Source: Davidsoniella eucalypti (lineage: Eukaryota > Ascomycota > Sordariomycetes > Microascales > Ceratocystidaceae). Taken from it: DNA of 64,000 nt. The notes below the pieces were generated by a model, which did not search any database, was not told the origin of the DNA, and was given only the letters and a program-made list of their open reading frames with translations. Both the position numbers and the translations under genes were made by a program. Location of the stretch: NCBI GenBank assembly GCA_004009845.1, contig RMBW01000008.1, positions 434,001 through 498,000 on the forward strand, written 5' to 3'. This document shows positions 18,641 to 31,664 of the stretch, piece after piece (position 1 is the first letter of the stretch; each line of letters begins with the position of its first letter).

Positions 18641-21600
18641 GGATCCTAGGTGACGCCGTACTATAATCATTCTCAAAAAAGAAAATTTCAACCCCGGAAC
18701 TCAACTCCGGTCTTTTGTTGTCGTAATTTTCTTTTTAATATTGAAGGCTCCATAAATTCATGTCACGATGCATGAAAAAAAAAAGTCGAAATTTCCTCCA
18801 CTTGAGCTGAAGTTTTTCAAAGGTTTTTTTTTTTTTTAGCAATACTAGTTGAAATAAAGCTTCGCCCAGGCAACGATTAAGTGGAGAAATCGTGCATCAA
18901 GTTTTTTCTTTGAACCTTTAATTTTCGGTGGCCGAAAATTCTCGTACTACGCCAATTTTTTTTTTCGAAGAACCTCCGTCCCAAAGAATTAGACAATCAA
19001 TAAACGCCGGCAAAGAAAAGAAAGAAAGAAAAAAAAAACACAAAGGGAAACGTTCTAGCGCCTGGTCTAAGCTTGGACTTTTTTTTTTTCACGGGGAGGC
19101 TAGAAGTTTTTTCTACTCTGTTTTTTATTGCCACCACCGAGAAGGAAGTACGTATAAATCCTAATATTGGGTGTGCGTTAATACACGGTGTATCTGTATA
19201 TCTATTAGTATTAGTATTTATACGGCTTAGTGCAATATGCCCCGAATGCACGTTTCCGCAACATCGTCGTTTACGGTTCATCAATAAGCCAAGCATCGAC
19301 CGAGTGCGAAACATGCCCCTCTCTCCCTAGATGAGCGAGAGGAGTGGCTTCGCGTATGGCTACAGGATTCATTTGTTTACTACGATTCTTTGACCACACC
19401 AGCTATCAAGTACATGGCCGTGAAGTAATACAGATAGGTGGCTGAACTTTGCTTAGCTTACACTATCATATCAAGGTAGGGAAGCCAGCCTCAGTATATC
19501 CGTATCACACCACATACAGACGGCAACTTACATGCTTCTCGCCGAGATAAGGATATATATTCGTTGAAGGCGAAGAGAACACTACAGACAACTTTGTTTG
19601 TACCGTTTTGGCGACATGTATTTCATGGCTTCACATACCCGTGATGCTCGTGTAGCACGGCTTCATATTGAGAACTCGCCTATTGAAGACGAGGGATAGC
19701 ATCTCATTCATGGCCCTGATACCGTAGGCCTTGATATCTGCTAAGAAAGATATGAGGGGACAAAGAGGTTTCAGGATGGGAGGTTGGACACGGGAAAGGC
19801 AACATCATGTCTTTCTATATACTGTGAATCCCTTGTTTGTGTTATTTGGAAGAAAAGACGGTAAACTAAACTGCACAAATCAAACTCGGAGGCTACTATC
19901 TAAACCAGACAATGTAAATACTTATGAAATGTTTGTCGTAGTATGTGAGTATAGGCGCATATGATGTGATGTGCTGAGTTAACATTATAACTGGCTCTGG
20001 AAAACAAACATGTTTCAAGAATTACAATCAAGTAAAACATTGACAGAAAAGGCGTACATGTACTTCATGTTCGCTCAAGGGCGTGTGTGTGTGCTAGTAC
20101 AAATATTTGCTACAACATACTTGACCAACCATATCTAAAAGACAGGCCATGCCATTACAAGTCACACACCCACCCCACCCATGCCGAAGAAGATCTGGAC
20201 TTGCTAGTTTGAGCACCATCTTATTATTGCTAGGTACTTACCGGTACAATGTCAATAAAGAGGGGGGGGATCCAAATGATGACTGTTTATAACACGCGTA
20301 GAAGAGAAAGACTTCGGTAACCGATTATTGTATGTATGTAAGTTACAACTATTAGTATATTAAAGTTACCGGGCTTCTACCCCCGAGCAGTAAATGGAAT
20401 GCAGCGTTTAGGATCGTACTGTACGTAAAAGATTGGAACTTTGGGACGAGCTGTCTATTTCAGTTCTATTATCATGTATTTTGCTCTCCTTGATATGTAG
20501 TTATACACGAATATCATATTCACGCAAGCACGAGGGCCAAAAGCTGGATGATTGCATTATAGCTCTTGATTGATAAGGATCTAACCGCGGAAAATACAAG
20601 ATTTCTATAATTTGTTGGCTCACAAGAAGTGTTGAAATGGGAAGACCGAGATTCCAGCGTCCTACAATCAGATATACAGAAGCGTGTAGTATCGGTATTT
20701 CCATTGTACACTAATATATAGACGCAGGTATATCACATCACTACCACCTAGTGCCAACTCCTTCCCGCGGGAGACTAGCAAGATTCAGAGCATGAAGTAT
20801 TTTCTTCTTCCTTTTCCTCGAGCAATCCACAGGCAAGCTAGTACTTTAGATTGATAACTTTAGTTATAAACATTACTGACTATGCTTACTCTTTCATCAA
20901 AGCTTTTCTTTTCTCCTATCCCCTGAATGAAAATAAGCTCTGGCCCCGGACAAAAAAAAATCACAAAAAAAACTGCTCTAGCAAAGATCACGATGTGGAC
21001 AGTTCTTTGAAGAGAAAAAGAGCATTTTTTTTTCCCTGTCTTTATAGTATGCTTAGCTGGTATGAAATATGGTATGTATCTGTATTTCTGAGGGCCGGAC
21101 CCTCCATGTAATCACCTCGTAAAAAAAAAAGTCATTCCCCAGTTTCGGTAGTTGATGTCTTGGCCAAGTTTCTTAAAAAAAAAAAATTCATACTGTGCCT
21201 TGAAACTACGTATGGTTATATATATGTACATACGAACATAGTAGAAATCATACATCCTGACTGGCTACATATGTTGATCGCTATGGCATTTTATAATTCA
21301 TCCAGGGGGTATTCAATACTTATATTCTCCCATATTCAGCGCCATACTTCATTGTGTAGGCTGATGGAACGGGCGATCATTGTCCTTGTTAAATACAGTC
21401 AAGCGGTTAGGCGTCATTTCATACGGTGATTAGATGTTAAGCAATGAAGGAAAATACGGAAAGAAATCGACATATAGTACATGAAATCCACACTATGTAC
21501 TACTATATATGTAAAGATCTCTATTTAAATCATATGGGACAATCTATGGGCTGTGTCACATTGTTAACCGTGTCTCTATCTCTGTCTCTGTTTCTTTTAT

Positions 21601-24600
21601 TTTGTTGGCTCTCTAGACATGTCCTTGAACCACAATATAATCCGGGCGTGATACCGTTGTACATATATCTTTTGATTAGGCGAGCGTGGAACATTCATAG
21701 TTCGACCCGGCTACTGACTGACTGGCCTAGATATCATTTATCAAGGAGAAGATGCAACTTCACTCATTTTTGTTCTCTATGTACATTCTGTATACTCGCT
21801 TACTTTCCGCCGGACCTTGCTCACCGCACTATGCCGAGACGGATAGGTCACGATGTAAATGTATATTCCTCCTTCTGTACTGAAACCTACAAAGTCACCC
21901 CAGATTCAACCCATCTTTCAAAGCAACCAAGGCCGAATGTAATTACAGAGCTAATGTAAAGAAAGAGTCATGGGTGGATCTGGGGATGCACAGTGGTGGG
22001 GAACAATTATTCCTGGCTATGTATAGGCTCCATACATGCTATAATCAACCACCCAAGACACCAACAGAATCGACTCGTCGGCGTCTTCTGACAGACCGAC
22101 AGGATCTTGGCAGAAGCTGCCGTGAAACAGCTTCATAGTACATTCCAAAACACAACAAGATGACAAAAGGTTGAACAAGGCCTGGACTCTATGAAGTTAG
22201 TGAACACAAAAGCATGGCATCGCTGTACAATGTCCCAGAAACGCTATAGAACAAAGCGCCAGTCAGGCCTTGCTCTTGCTCTAGCCTTCAGGTTCCTTAT
22301 CTTTCCACTGCCGCCGGTGACAGATCAAAGACAGCCCGGGCCAAAAGCGAGTCAGTATGCTGACACCACGCTACCAATTGCCAGGATGAATACTGGCCGT
22401 TCTGTTTATCAGTTCATATCATAGTGAATACCGGGGTTCACATTGCACCGATCATCAAGACAACACCCTAGGCACATCCACGCTATATACAGCAATGAAT
22501 GAAAAGCGTACGATAGTCTGGCAGCTCGGAGGAAACGATGTTGTTGTCCCAGATCTCCCATATAGTGCAGTTGGCATTTGGCTACCTAGTTAGTGTTGTT
22601 ACAATATTGTATGTTGTGACTGCCCCAGAATCAGCACTACTACATCATCTTTCACCGCCAAGAAGCCAGTCACGGCAGAATTTAGGTACACTACCACATT
22701 CTATTGGTTCTATGTATCAGAGGCCACGGTACCACCCATTACCTAACAAAAATCAACACCGTAAAAAAGTAATGGGTCGCAGCGCGTGATAGAAGATGCT
22801 AGATGCTGCATATATCATCTATCAATTGTGAGCATATCCTTACATCATCACTACAACATGCGTATTTATATGTAGAATGATCTAGCCTCACTGTTAGACA
22901 GTCCAGCTGATGATCGCCAAATCGGGTCTTGTAGTCCTGTGGGTTCCAAAGGTCGTGGTAATACATACATTCTCGCTACACATCACAATGCACTATACGA
23001 AGCTCGGCCAAGCACCATGTTGTGTTTTCGATACGCATTTTCTGCTCCAGAGGTATCACGTCAAAAGTCTCATCCAACACGCAAAGCACGTCGTTTATCC
23101 CGGGGAATTACATATTTGCATACTATATTTGTGGCTCTACTAATATGTAAATGCTCCCTTTGGGGTGATCGTATGCAAACAGCGAACGAGCCTAGCTTTA
23201 AACGGCCGAAACGCCCAGCTTTCTTAAGATTTTTCTGGGCGGATAGTTACAGTACACATATATGTATATGTACAGATATGTATGTACATATAAGTATACA
23301 GATACAAGCTTAGCGAAAATAGTGGAGTGACGGCAATCGCAGGGAGGAATCAGTCAGTACATGTAGTTTTAGAGTCAGAATATGCAACATACAAACAGCT
23401 TGGCAGTAGCCCTGCCTAGAAGTACATACAAACAAAAGCCTATAAGCTATGTCCTTCAGATAGTTGCACTGGCTCTCAGTTTTCTTTGACATGAAAAGGC
23501 CGCCAAATAGGCCTGAAAAAGGAGGACGGATGCGAGATGGAGGGGGCGTGTGCTTTGTTCAAAGCTTTAGCTGCCCATATATAAGCTGATTTGGTATATC
23601 TGTACATAGAGTAGCATTGGAGGAAATGTCTAAAGAGGAAAAGAGATAGCAAGAAGCCTACAACGAGTCACCAAAATGAGGGGCCCCTGATCTCAGATGG
23701 AGAGCTTCTACTTGTATATCTTACAAACAACACACTATGAGACTAATACTGATGAAAAGAGGGACAGGTGAAACTCCGATTGACATGGTGGTGCTGTGTA
23801 TATTTTTGGAGAAACAATATAGCGAGAGGTTCTCTCTAAATCTTCTCAAAGACGGTCACGAATCAGCGTCATGAGACTTGCAATTTTGATGCCAACTTGC
23901 CAGTCTAAGAGAAGCATACGTATATGTACATTTATAGATGTCATTGCTGATTGCTATCATAGTGATAGCCTGTCGTTTGGAGATGTTATAAAGCCTACAA
24001 ATACTCAGTTATGTAGTATATGTATGTATATGGCGTGAAAGAACAGAAAGTTGCATAATAGGCAGGTCACCTGAGTCTAGCATGGTATTGCGTACATATG
24101 AATTCGGCAGTGCCAAGCATTGACAATAACAAAATATTCAATAAATAAAAATGCTAGCTATTCTCCCAAACCAGGTAATGAACGACATCTTGTCAATGAG
24201 CAGATAACTTTACTTTGCAAATATCAGTATTTAAAAAAAAGTTATTAAAAAAAGTTACAAGTGGTCCATGATACAGTGCCCCTTTCGACTCCGATTAGTT
24301 AGGGTTACTAGTATGATATAAGTGAATCGTGACAAGAATAAAATCGACGTTAGCAAAAGCTCAACTATATATACACATATATATACAAAGGTACATTCAT
24401 GTATATCGCCCCTAACAGTCCAATGCTAGATTGAACACGTTCAGATGGCCCTAGTTGACCAACAACTATACGGAGAATCTCAATACTGTTTGATACAACC
24501 AGTAGTACGCTTTCCTGTGATGTTGCGCATTGTTCACTTTTAAGTCTTTGTTGCGATTTTCCCAGGCCCGATAGGCGTGTTAATGGCGTCTTTTTTTGTT

Positions 24601-25896
24601 GTCCAAAGCCGCCGAGATTCGCCTGTGCACCCTGAAGGCTTTTTTTGTTTTTCCCTTTGCGCTTCACTTTGCGCTAGAGTTTCTAGACCAGGCCTTATCC
24701 GGGAGATATAAGAGCGGTCCAAGTCATATCGACTCAACTCGCCAATAGGAGGCATCCTCTCGGCCAGGAGGGTTGTTTGTCACAAACTAGTTGGCTACAG
24801 TGACCATCTCTTGTCGTATAGGGTTTAGCCAGACCGCTAATGCCATTGCTAGCCACTGAGAACACCACTGTGTACTATGTATAGCACCTAATTGGCCGGC
24901 TTTGCAATGATTAACAAGGTCTGGGGCCATGACTCTTCAACAAAATAACGTAGAGACAGAGATTTCATTTCATAGCAAGTTGTTACGGCGCGGCTTCGAA
25001 GAGAATATTCTAGCCGATGGGTGAGACTTTCTTCTAATGAGCTATTGTCTTGGCTATGGCACATGATTGGGTTAATGCTCAGATCAAGATGGTGTTCTTT
25101 AGTCTAGAAGCAAATACAACGGAACAGAACAAAACCACTTCTCACCAGGCTCACGATGCCATATTAGTAAAACAACAAAACAAAGAAATAATTATATAAG
25201 AGGACTGGTGGTTGCTAGTATTTACCGAATAAAACCAAGAGACCTGAAAAACCAAGTCATCACGAGACTCATCATGGACACCAAATTTGGCGGGCTTAGC
25301 AAGTCGGATGCCGAGGATTCTAGGAACCAATTTTTTCCCCATCCTTTCGCTCACGTTGTTTGACTTAGCGCATGGTGTGACCGCTATTATAATAAATGAG
25401 GGGGTTCTTTTTGTTGACAGTGTGCTTGCTGAAGGCTCCATTGTCTCCTCTATAAAGCCCTGTTAAAAAGCCGCTGTAAGGCCACTATAGACAGACGCAT
25501 ACCAGCGCTATAAGCTCTATGATACAGAAGACATACACGCCTTATTTGGGCTACACCCTTTGGATCATACCCTGTGTTTCTCTAGTTTTCTAAGAGCACT
25601 AACCCCTGTAGCACCAAGAAAATTCTGGCAAGAATTTTTCTAGCCTTTTCGACCGCTAAGCTAATGCTAATGGTAGTGATATAGTGTAGAACCCAGTATA
25701 AACCGGCATTGTAGCGGGAGGACCAGAATAAGACATCCACTTCCCCTTGGCCTGGCACAGAAACGTATAGAAGAAGGATCGTGAAAAAAAAAGAAGAAAA
25801 AAAGAGATTGAAAAACCTGAAATTATTAGAATAATATTCACACCCCCCTCCCCTGCCAGACTAGAATTTTAGCTGTCTGTTACATGGCTGTATTAG

Positions 25897-25951
25897 CATC
25901 TGTAGTACTCCATAAGATAAATGAATTAAAAAAAAAAAACCATCTGTAGTA
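25897..25951 (+). mobile_element. 33-bp poly(A)-tailed micro-insertion with 11-bp TSD
   Basis: The insert (25908-25940) starts CTCCATAAGATAAATGAATT and continues as an A-tract. It is flanked by the perfect direct repeat CATCTGTAGTA (25897-25907 and 25941-25951). Its core is identical to that of the insertion at 2566, but the target sequences differ, which proves two independent insertion events. Confidence 0.82.
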
Positions 25952-26256
25952 AGGGCCCAAATAAGCAAGCTTGAGACTGTTCCTCTTATAAGACCTGACG
26001 ACGACCCGTCTTCGCCTCCGGCACCCGGACAGCTTGTTGGCTTAGACATATCGTTCATAGCATTCACTTCCACGTTGATATTGTGAGATCGTCTCTTTCC
26101 TTCGTTCAAGCTTCATTCACTTGACTGCTCTCGAGCATCTCAACGACCCTCTGCTACCGTATATACTAAGTGCTAGCTGCCACTTACACCCCATCCTGTT
26201 TGCGCCTGCCGTTTATACGTCCTCTTCCTCCCTTGCCCAACCCACCATACACATAC

Positions 26257-27991
26257 ATGTTGCCCAACATGCACACCATGATGCCTCACCGCGTGAGCAG
26301 CTTCTTCCGCTCCTCGACAGAGTCTATCTCCGCCAAGGCCCGTGGCCTCCAGCTCCAGCTGCAGAAACCGCAACAGACGCTGCCGGGCTCTACGCTGGCT
26401 CGCGAGCGCCAGGCCTCATATGCTTCCTCTAACGCTTCGACTGACTCTGTTACTATGAGTGACATCCCCGAGTCCACTGCGCCAGAGAGTTGCCGCCACC
26501 AGACCAGAAGCGGTGCTTCATCGCCAGCCCATGCCAGCTCACGCTCACGGGCCAGCTCGCCCACCAAGAAGAACCGCATTTCCTTCACCTTCCCCCGCGT
26601 GTCTCGCAGCGCCAACAGCGAATCCTCGGCAGCTGCCCTGGACTGGACGATAGAGTCGCCTCCAGCAGTGTTGTACGGAAATGCCGAGAACAGTACGGGA
26701 GCTCTGGTTTCGGGCTTGTTGCACCTGAATGTGCGCGAGACCTCGCTGGATATGGATAGCTTCGAAGCTTACTTCAACCTCACGATAACCCAGAAGAAGC
26801 CCTACCACAGCCACTGCGCCGACTGCGCCAACACTACTACCGAGCTCAAGCGCTGGACGTTCTTCAACGAGCGCAAGACTTTATCACAAGGTAAGTGTTT
26901 CGTCGCTCCCTGGTTTATACCAGCCATTTATTAACCAATTTTTGTCTTCTATAGGCGTTCACGAGTTCCCCTTCTCTATCCTCATCGAAGGCAACCTCCC
27001 TGCCACCATCAATGCCCCTCTTGTCAAGATCACTTACGACTTCAAAGCCGAGGCCATCGTCTCGCGTGCTCAGGCATCACCCTCCATCAACACTGCCCCT
27101 ATCAAGTTCGAGCACAGTCTAGATGTCAAGCGGTCACTGATCCGCCCCGACAACCCACACCGTTCTCTACGGGTCTTCCCACCCACTGATATCAAGGCCG
27201 AGGCCAACTACTGCCAGTACATCTACCCGACGGCAACTAACACTTTGTCGCTTCGCATGGAAGGTGTGACTGTGCGGAACGAAGCCACCCAGACTCTCGA
27301 GTTCTGGAGGCTACGCAGAGCTACTTGGCGCCTAGAAGAGAACATCAAGACTGTGTCCCATGCCTGCGAGAAGCACGCGCCTGTCGGCTCCGAGACCGAC
27401 TCTATCAAGCACTCGGTTCCACGCTACGAAACCCGTGTACTGGGCCAGAAGAACATGACCGAAGGCTGGAAGGCGGACCACAGCACCGACAATGGCCGCG
27501 TTGACTTTGAGTTCGAATATGGTGTTCTACAGCCCAAGAACTATAGCCATTGCCCAGTGCGCTATGCTGGAGACGTCAAGGCTGAGGGTATCGAGATCAC
27601 CCACTGCCTCATGGTTGAGCTGGTCGTTTCCCGCGAGTGGGCGCCTATGAACCGCCCCGAACTCATCACCCACACTGGCACCGGCCGTATCCTTCGCATG
27701 CGCTACCCCGTTTTCCTTACCGAGTCGCCCGGCATGGGCATCTCTTGGGACAACGAGGCCCCCCCCTTGTACCAGGACGTGCCAGCCAGCCCGCCCACTT
27801 ACCCCAAGCTGATGGATCTACCTCCTATCAGCTACACCGAACTAGAGGAGATGGACGCCTTTGCTTCAGGCTACTACTCCGCTACGTCTTCTAGTAACGG
27901 AGCTTCCGATAGCGATAGCGACAGCGCCCCTAGCAGCACGACCAGCAGCCGTGCCAACAGCATCCACGGCGAGGAGCCCATGAGCTCTTAG
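26257..27991 (+). CDS. Alpha-arrestin-like ubiquitin-ligase adaptor (556 aa, 2 exons)
   Basis: This is probably an arrestin-related trafficking adaptor that links plasma-membrane transporters to a Rsp5/NEDD4-type ubiquitin ligase. Exons 26257-26890 and 26955-27991 are joined across a 64-bp intron. The ATG at 26257 is the first in-frame ATG; 26278 is an alternative. A Ser-rich N-terminus (about 15-120) precedes the arrestin fold (about 125-470), which holds patterns typical of the N-lobe (…GLLHLNVRETSLDMDSFEAYFNL…) and hydrophobic beta-strand alternation. Two PPxY motifs, PPLY (481-484) and PPTY (491-494), lie after the fold and are the standard WW-domain ligands of the ligase. The C-terminus is Ser/Asp-rich, with likely phosphorylation sites. 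It looks closest to the LDB19/ART1 type, but that assignment is tentative. Confidence 0.82.
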
Positions 27992-29416
27992 AAGTATGCT
28001 TTCTTCAACTCATTGCAGACGTGGACGATACATTCCTTCGACATTCGGGACATCATCAACTCTTGTTCTATTTGCTTTTCTTTTCTCTCTATTTCACCGG
28101 TGTTATCGGCTTAGCCCCGACCATGTATTAGCTCATCCGCTTTACATACCCATTTTTTTTTGCTTACTCTGCCTCAACGGCATGATATACCCCTTACAGT
28201 TTTACTGCTTTTTTCATTTCTTTTGTCTTTGTCTTTCTTTTTTTCTTTAAAAATGTTTCGAATCTTTCTTTCTTTTCACATGTCAGCTTGACTCAACATC
28301 GGCTTGGTCCTTTTTTTCATGCTGGTTTTTTTATTAATTGCAAATTGTTACGAATAACGGATACTCAACCCTAGAACAGGTTTAGTGGGAACAAAATTTA
28401 CATTTGGGAGACCTTTGGAACAAAAAAGGTTATTAGTTTTATACTTGATTTCAATATTACATATCTTTTTCAGTGATAATGAAAAAAAATCACCACACAT
28501 ATCCTATTTTTCATGTGTCAAATTCGTGTATGTTCCTATCCATCAATATTAGCTAACGCCTTATCAAACTGACCAAGGCTATCATAAGCTAGTCATACAA
28601 TCTTAGTCTCATACGTCAAGATATGGTACGACATCGCGACTCTTACATTCATCTTATCAAATACCTTAGCATAGTACTGTATGTTTTTCATGAATGTTGA
28701 ATGGCAGACAGTTAGTTGAAAGTCATTAGTGACTAGTTTAAATGATAGTGAGTAACTATATGGTATCTAAACAACGAGTAATGGCAATGTGTAAACTTGC
28801 AATATCACAAAGAACCCAGCTCAAAGACTATATTATCATATCATTGTAGTACCTATTCAACACACTATTCTCATCGCTGTTAGACTTCATAGTCTGTAGA
28901 TATAAAATGGTTTACAAGTATAGGGTTGGCCAACTGTAGGGTTATTAAACTATCATTTAATTTCTGCGGGGCAATTGGCCCCGCGACTAGGATAGTAGGC
29001 TATCGATGCTTACGTGAGGCTAGTACTCTCAATCTAGCTAGGAGCTTAGCTGCCTGCCTTATTGCTATCCATGAAGATGTGATGGCTATAATACGGATGT
29101 TTATTTTCATACTTTGATGATACCGTCCACATCATAACCAATTGCAGCCATACCTTACTATCGCTCGATACAACCTGGTACCATTCTCATTCACAGAAAA
29201 CTACTCTCATAACAGACTGTCTTTCATCTGCCTTCATCGCAACAATACAACACCGTTTGGCAAAGGCCGTATCGTTGCATGATTTTACTAGCAAAGTCTT
29301 GTACGACAATAAAGTTTATCTGACATTGGTGACATCAAGATACATCACATCACTAATCGCTACATGAACGCTCTCTTGGTACACATCCAACTCACGGAAA
29401 ACCTCGAGCCGCGGAA
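27992..29416. other. Intergenic: arrestin 3' region and CSN5 promoter
   Basis: T-rich 3' UTR-like sequence to about 28340, then A/T-rich sequence without a recognisable gene. I see no distinct regulatory motif. Confidence 0.5.
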
Positions 29417-30538
29417 ATGGATGATTCATTTATAACTTGGCGTATGTCGATGGCCCATCATTGAAGATGATAAAATAGTCCATAACTCGCACATCACTAA
29501 CTCTATACCATTTTTGTTGTCACAGAACACGAGAACAACGTGAAGTTAGTTAACCCGACGCTAGACGCCTTATATAACTATAATGCACTAGAGGTGCGAA
29601 GAGAAACGGATGGCCGTCCATGGAAGAATGTAGCAAAATACTTCCAAAAAGCACGCGTGAGTGCTGTTGCTATGATAAAGATGGTGACCCATGCCCAGTC
29701 AGGCGGTGATAACGAGGTCATGGGCTGCATGCAAGGCTACGTTTCTGGAGATACCTTTATCGTCACAGACGCCTTTCCGCTCCCCGTTGAAGGAACCGAG
29801 ACTCGCGTCAATGCCCAAGACGAGGCCAATGAGTATCTTGTGCAGTATCTCAAGATGTGCCGCGAAAATGGCCGCGAAGAAAACGTTCTCGGATGGTATC
29901 ATTCACACCCTGGTTACGGTTGCTGGTTGAGTGGTATCGATGTCGGGACCCAGAAACTACAACAGCAGTTCAATGACCCATTCCTAGCTATCGTCATAGA
30001 TCCACATCGGACCATGTCTTCCGGAAAAGTTGACATTGGTGCGTTCCGTACGCTGCCTGAAGTAGTCGAATCAAGTGGTGAAGGAGCAGACCTTAAAATC
30101 AAGGACAGTGAAGCTGATGCAAACAGTGGCGGCGGCGAAATCCCCGCCCACAAAGTGGCAGACTTTGGTGCACATGCGAGCAAGTACTATAGCCTGGAAG
30201 TATCTCACTACAAATCGACACTTGACTCGAACCTGCTTAACTTGCTGTGGTCTAAATACTGGGCTCAGACACTCTCGGCGACCAATGACAACGGAGCGTT
30301 CGTGAACCAGACTATCAAGGACTTGACAGTCAAGATTGGCGAGACTAACGCATCAAACAAGCAGAATATCGTTCTCATGTCAACAGAATCATATCTTGGC
30401 GTCTCAGATAATAGCTTGGGTAACGCCTCAAAAGTGTCCAAGGATTTGGCAACAATGGAGAGAGCGAGTGCGATGTCTCTTGGGGTTAAGAAGAATCTGT
30501 TCAATGGCCTCGGATTGAATAAGTTAACATCAAACTAA
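29417..30538 (+). CDS. COP9 signalosome subunit 5 (CSN5/Jab1 deneddylase, 345 aa)
   Basis: CSN5 is the metalloprotease of the COP9 signalosome and removes Nedd8/Rub1 from cullins. A 25-nt first exon (29417-29441, MDDSFITW) is joined across an 84-bp intron (gtatgt...tcacag, branch site CTAAC) to exon 2 (29526-30538), producing MDDSFITWQHENNVKLVNPTLDALY with the family-typical W-x-x-E-N-N start. The JAMM/MPN+ motif is complete: E72, then H134-S-H136, S144 and D147 in YHSHPGYGCWLSGID. The length matches fungal CSN5. The gene is convergent with the Tim17-like gene, with 238 bp between stops. The small first exon was inferred from splice sites and the family start, not from RNA. Confidence 0.95.
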
Positions 30539-30776
30539 GTAAGCGAAGAGAGACTATATAAGCGTATAATTCAATGAACATGGCTTAGCATCAATGTCAA
30601 AGCTGTGAGAGTGCTAGTTTATCATGCCTTTTTTGTGGGTTTATACTGGTGAGAGTTTGTGCATCTAATGTTTAATCATCCATCTGTTATGTACATTGAG
30701 TTTATATTGAAATATGCTATTAACACGTGCTATCGTCTGTTTATCGACCATTTGCTTGATATGTAGGAGGTTGTGC

Positions 30777-31664
30777 TCACTTTCTGTCCTTTTTAGAGGT
30801 GTTGCTATCATTTGCAACAGCTGCATCTCTAGCTTTGATATGTTGTCGGATTTCGTCAATTCGATCATCTATGAGAGCAATCTCGGCCTCAACTTTGAGA
30901 ATCTTTTCGTTTATGATGTTCGTATACTGCTCATCCGAAATCCTCGTCATGGGACTCCACTTGTGACTAAGGATACGTTCTAGCCAACGCTCTTGTTTAC
31001 CTTCAGGCTTGTTGCGATAGTATCTATTGATGCCATCTTGGGCCATTGCGCTACCTAGAGTCGCGATTACAACACTAGGCAAGATGGCACGGGGTCCGCG
31101 TGTAAGACCGCTGGTGGCGCCGGTGACACATCCAGCGATACAAGATGCTTTTATACGGCCGGTATCGTCTAATTTATCATCACCACCCATGACTTTAACA
31201 GTCATGCCTCGAGAGACTGTGGGGAATTAGGATATGAAAGCTATAATATGGGCACGAGATCATGACTTGATATAGGCAGTGGAGACGTACAAGCAAATGT
31301 GGTCGATAACACGAACCACTGGAGGCCCATGGAAAGACCCCAGAGTACAGGAGGGGCATCCTTGGCAATAGCTAGTGGAACACCACAGAGAATACCAGCA
31401 GCTCCTAATTTAAGTGAAAGCGACGATGGAAGAGATCTAAGTCAGTTTACATACCAAACTAAGAATGTCGTGATGGTTAACTAAAGACGAGAGAGGAGAC
31501 AAGTGATGTTGTAAGCTAGCATCCTAGAACTAACCAAAGCTGGCTCCTGTCTTGAGAGCTGGGCCCGCAGTCTCACTCAATGCCGGCGGGATGAATCGCG
31601 GGGGAGCGAGTTTCTGTGGTTGTTGTTGCGGGTTGCCATTGTTTTGGGCACTGTTGTCTGCCAT
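30777..31664 (-). CDS. Tim17/Tim22/Tim23-family membrane protein (227 aa, 3 exons)
   Basis: Exons on the minus strand are 31664-31535, 31404-31291 and 31216-30777. The introns (130 bp and 74 bp) have GTTAGT/TTAG and GTACGT/CACAG borders. The product has a Gln/Pro-rich N-terminus (about 1-43). A glycine-rich hydrophobic core follows (about 44-147: SFGAAGILCGVPLAIAKDAP, SMGLQWFVLSTTFAFSRG, CIAGCVTGATSGLTRGPRA, VVIATLGSAMAQ) with the spacing of the Tim17/22/23 superfamily. A charged, probably coiled-coil C-terminus (about 170-227) completes it. Mitochondrial inner-membrane location is expected from the family. Whether it is an import subunit or an assembly factor cannot be told. A 26-nt GT/AG-bounded cryptic exon lies in intron 1 (31480-31455). 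Confidence 0.72.

Larger units (their letters stand above)
14947..26100. other. 11-kb interval without a supported gene
   Basis: The interval has many poly(A) and poly(T) runs and frequent TACATA/TGTACAT-type short palindromes. Open frames (longest 171 codons, 21444-21959) show no domain, no splice-compatible extension and A/T-driven composition. I see no tRNA, rRNA or transposase here. Two tail-only micro-insertions (18603 and 25908) lie in it. Non-coding RNA genes cannot be excluded. Confidence 0.6.

Noticed and set aside
21444..21959. 171-codon frame in the gene-free region
   Set aside because: A/T-driven composition, no domain, no signal or splice extension, no homology that I recognise.
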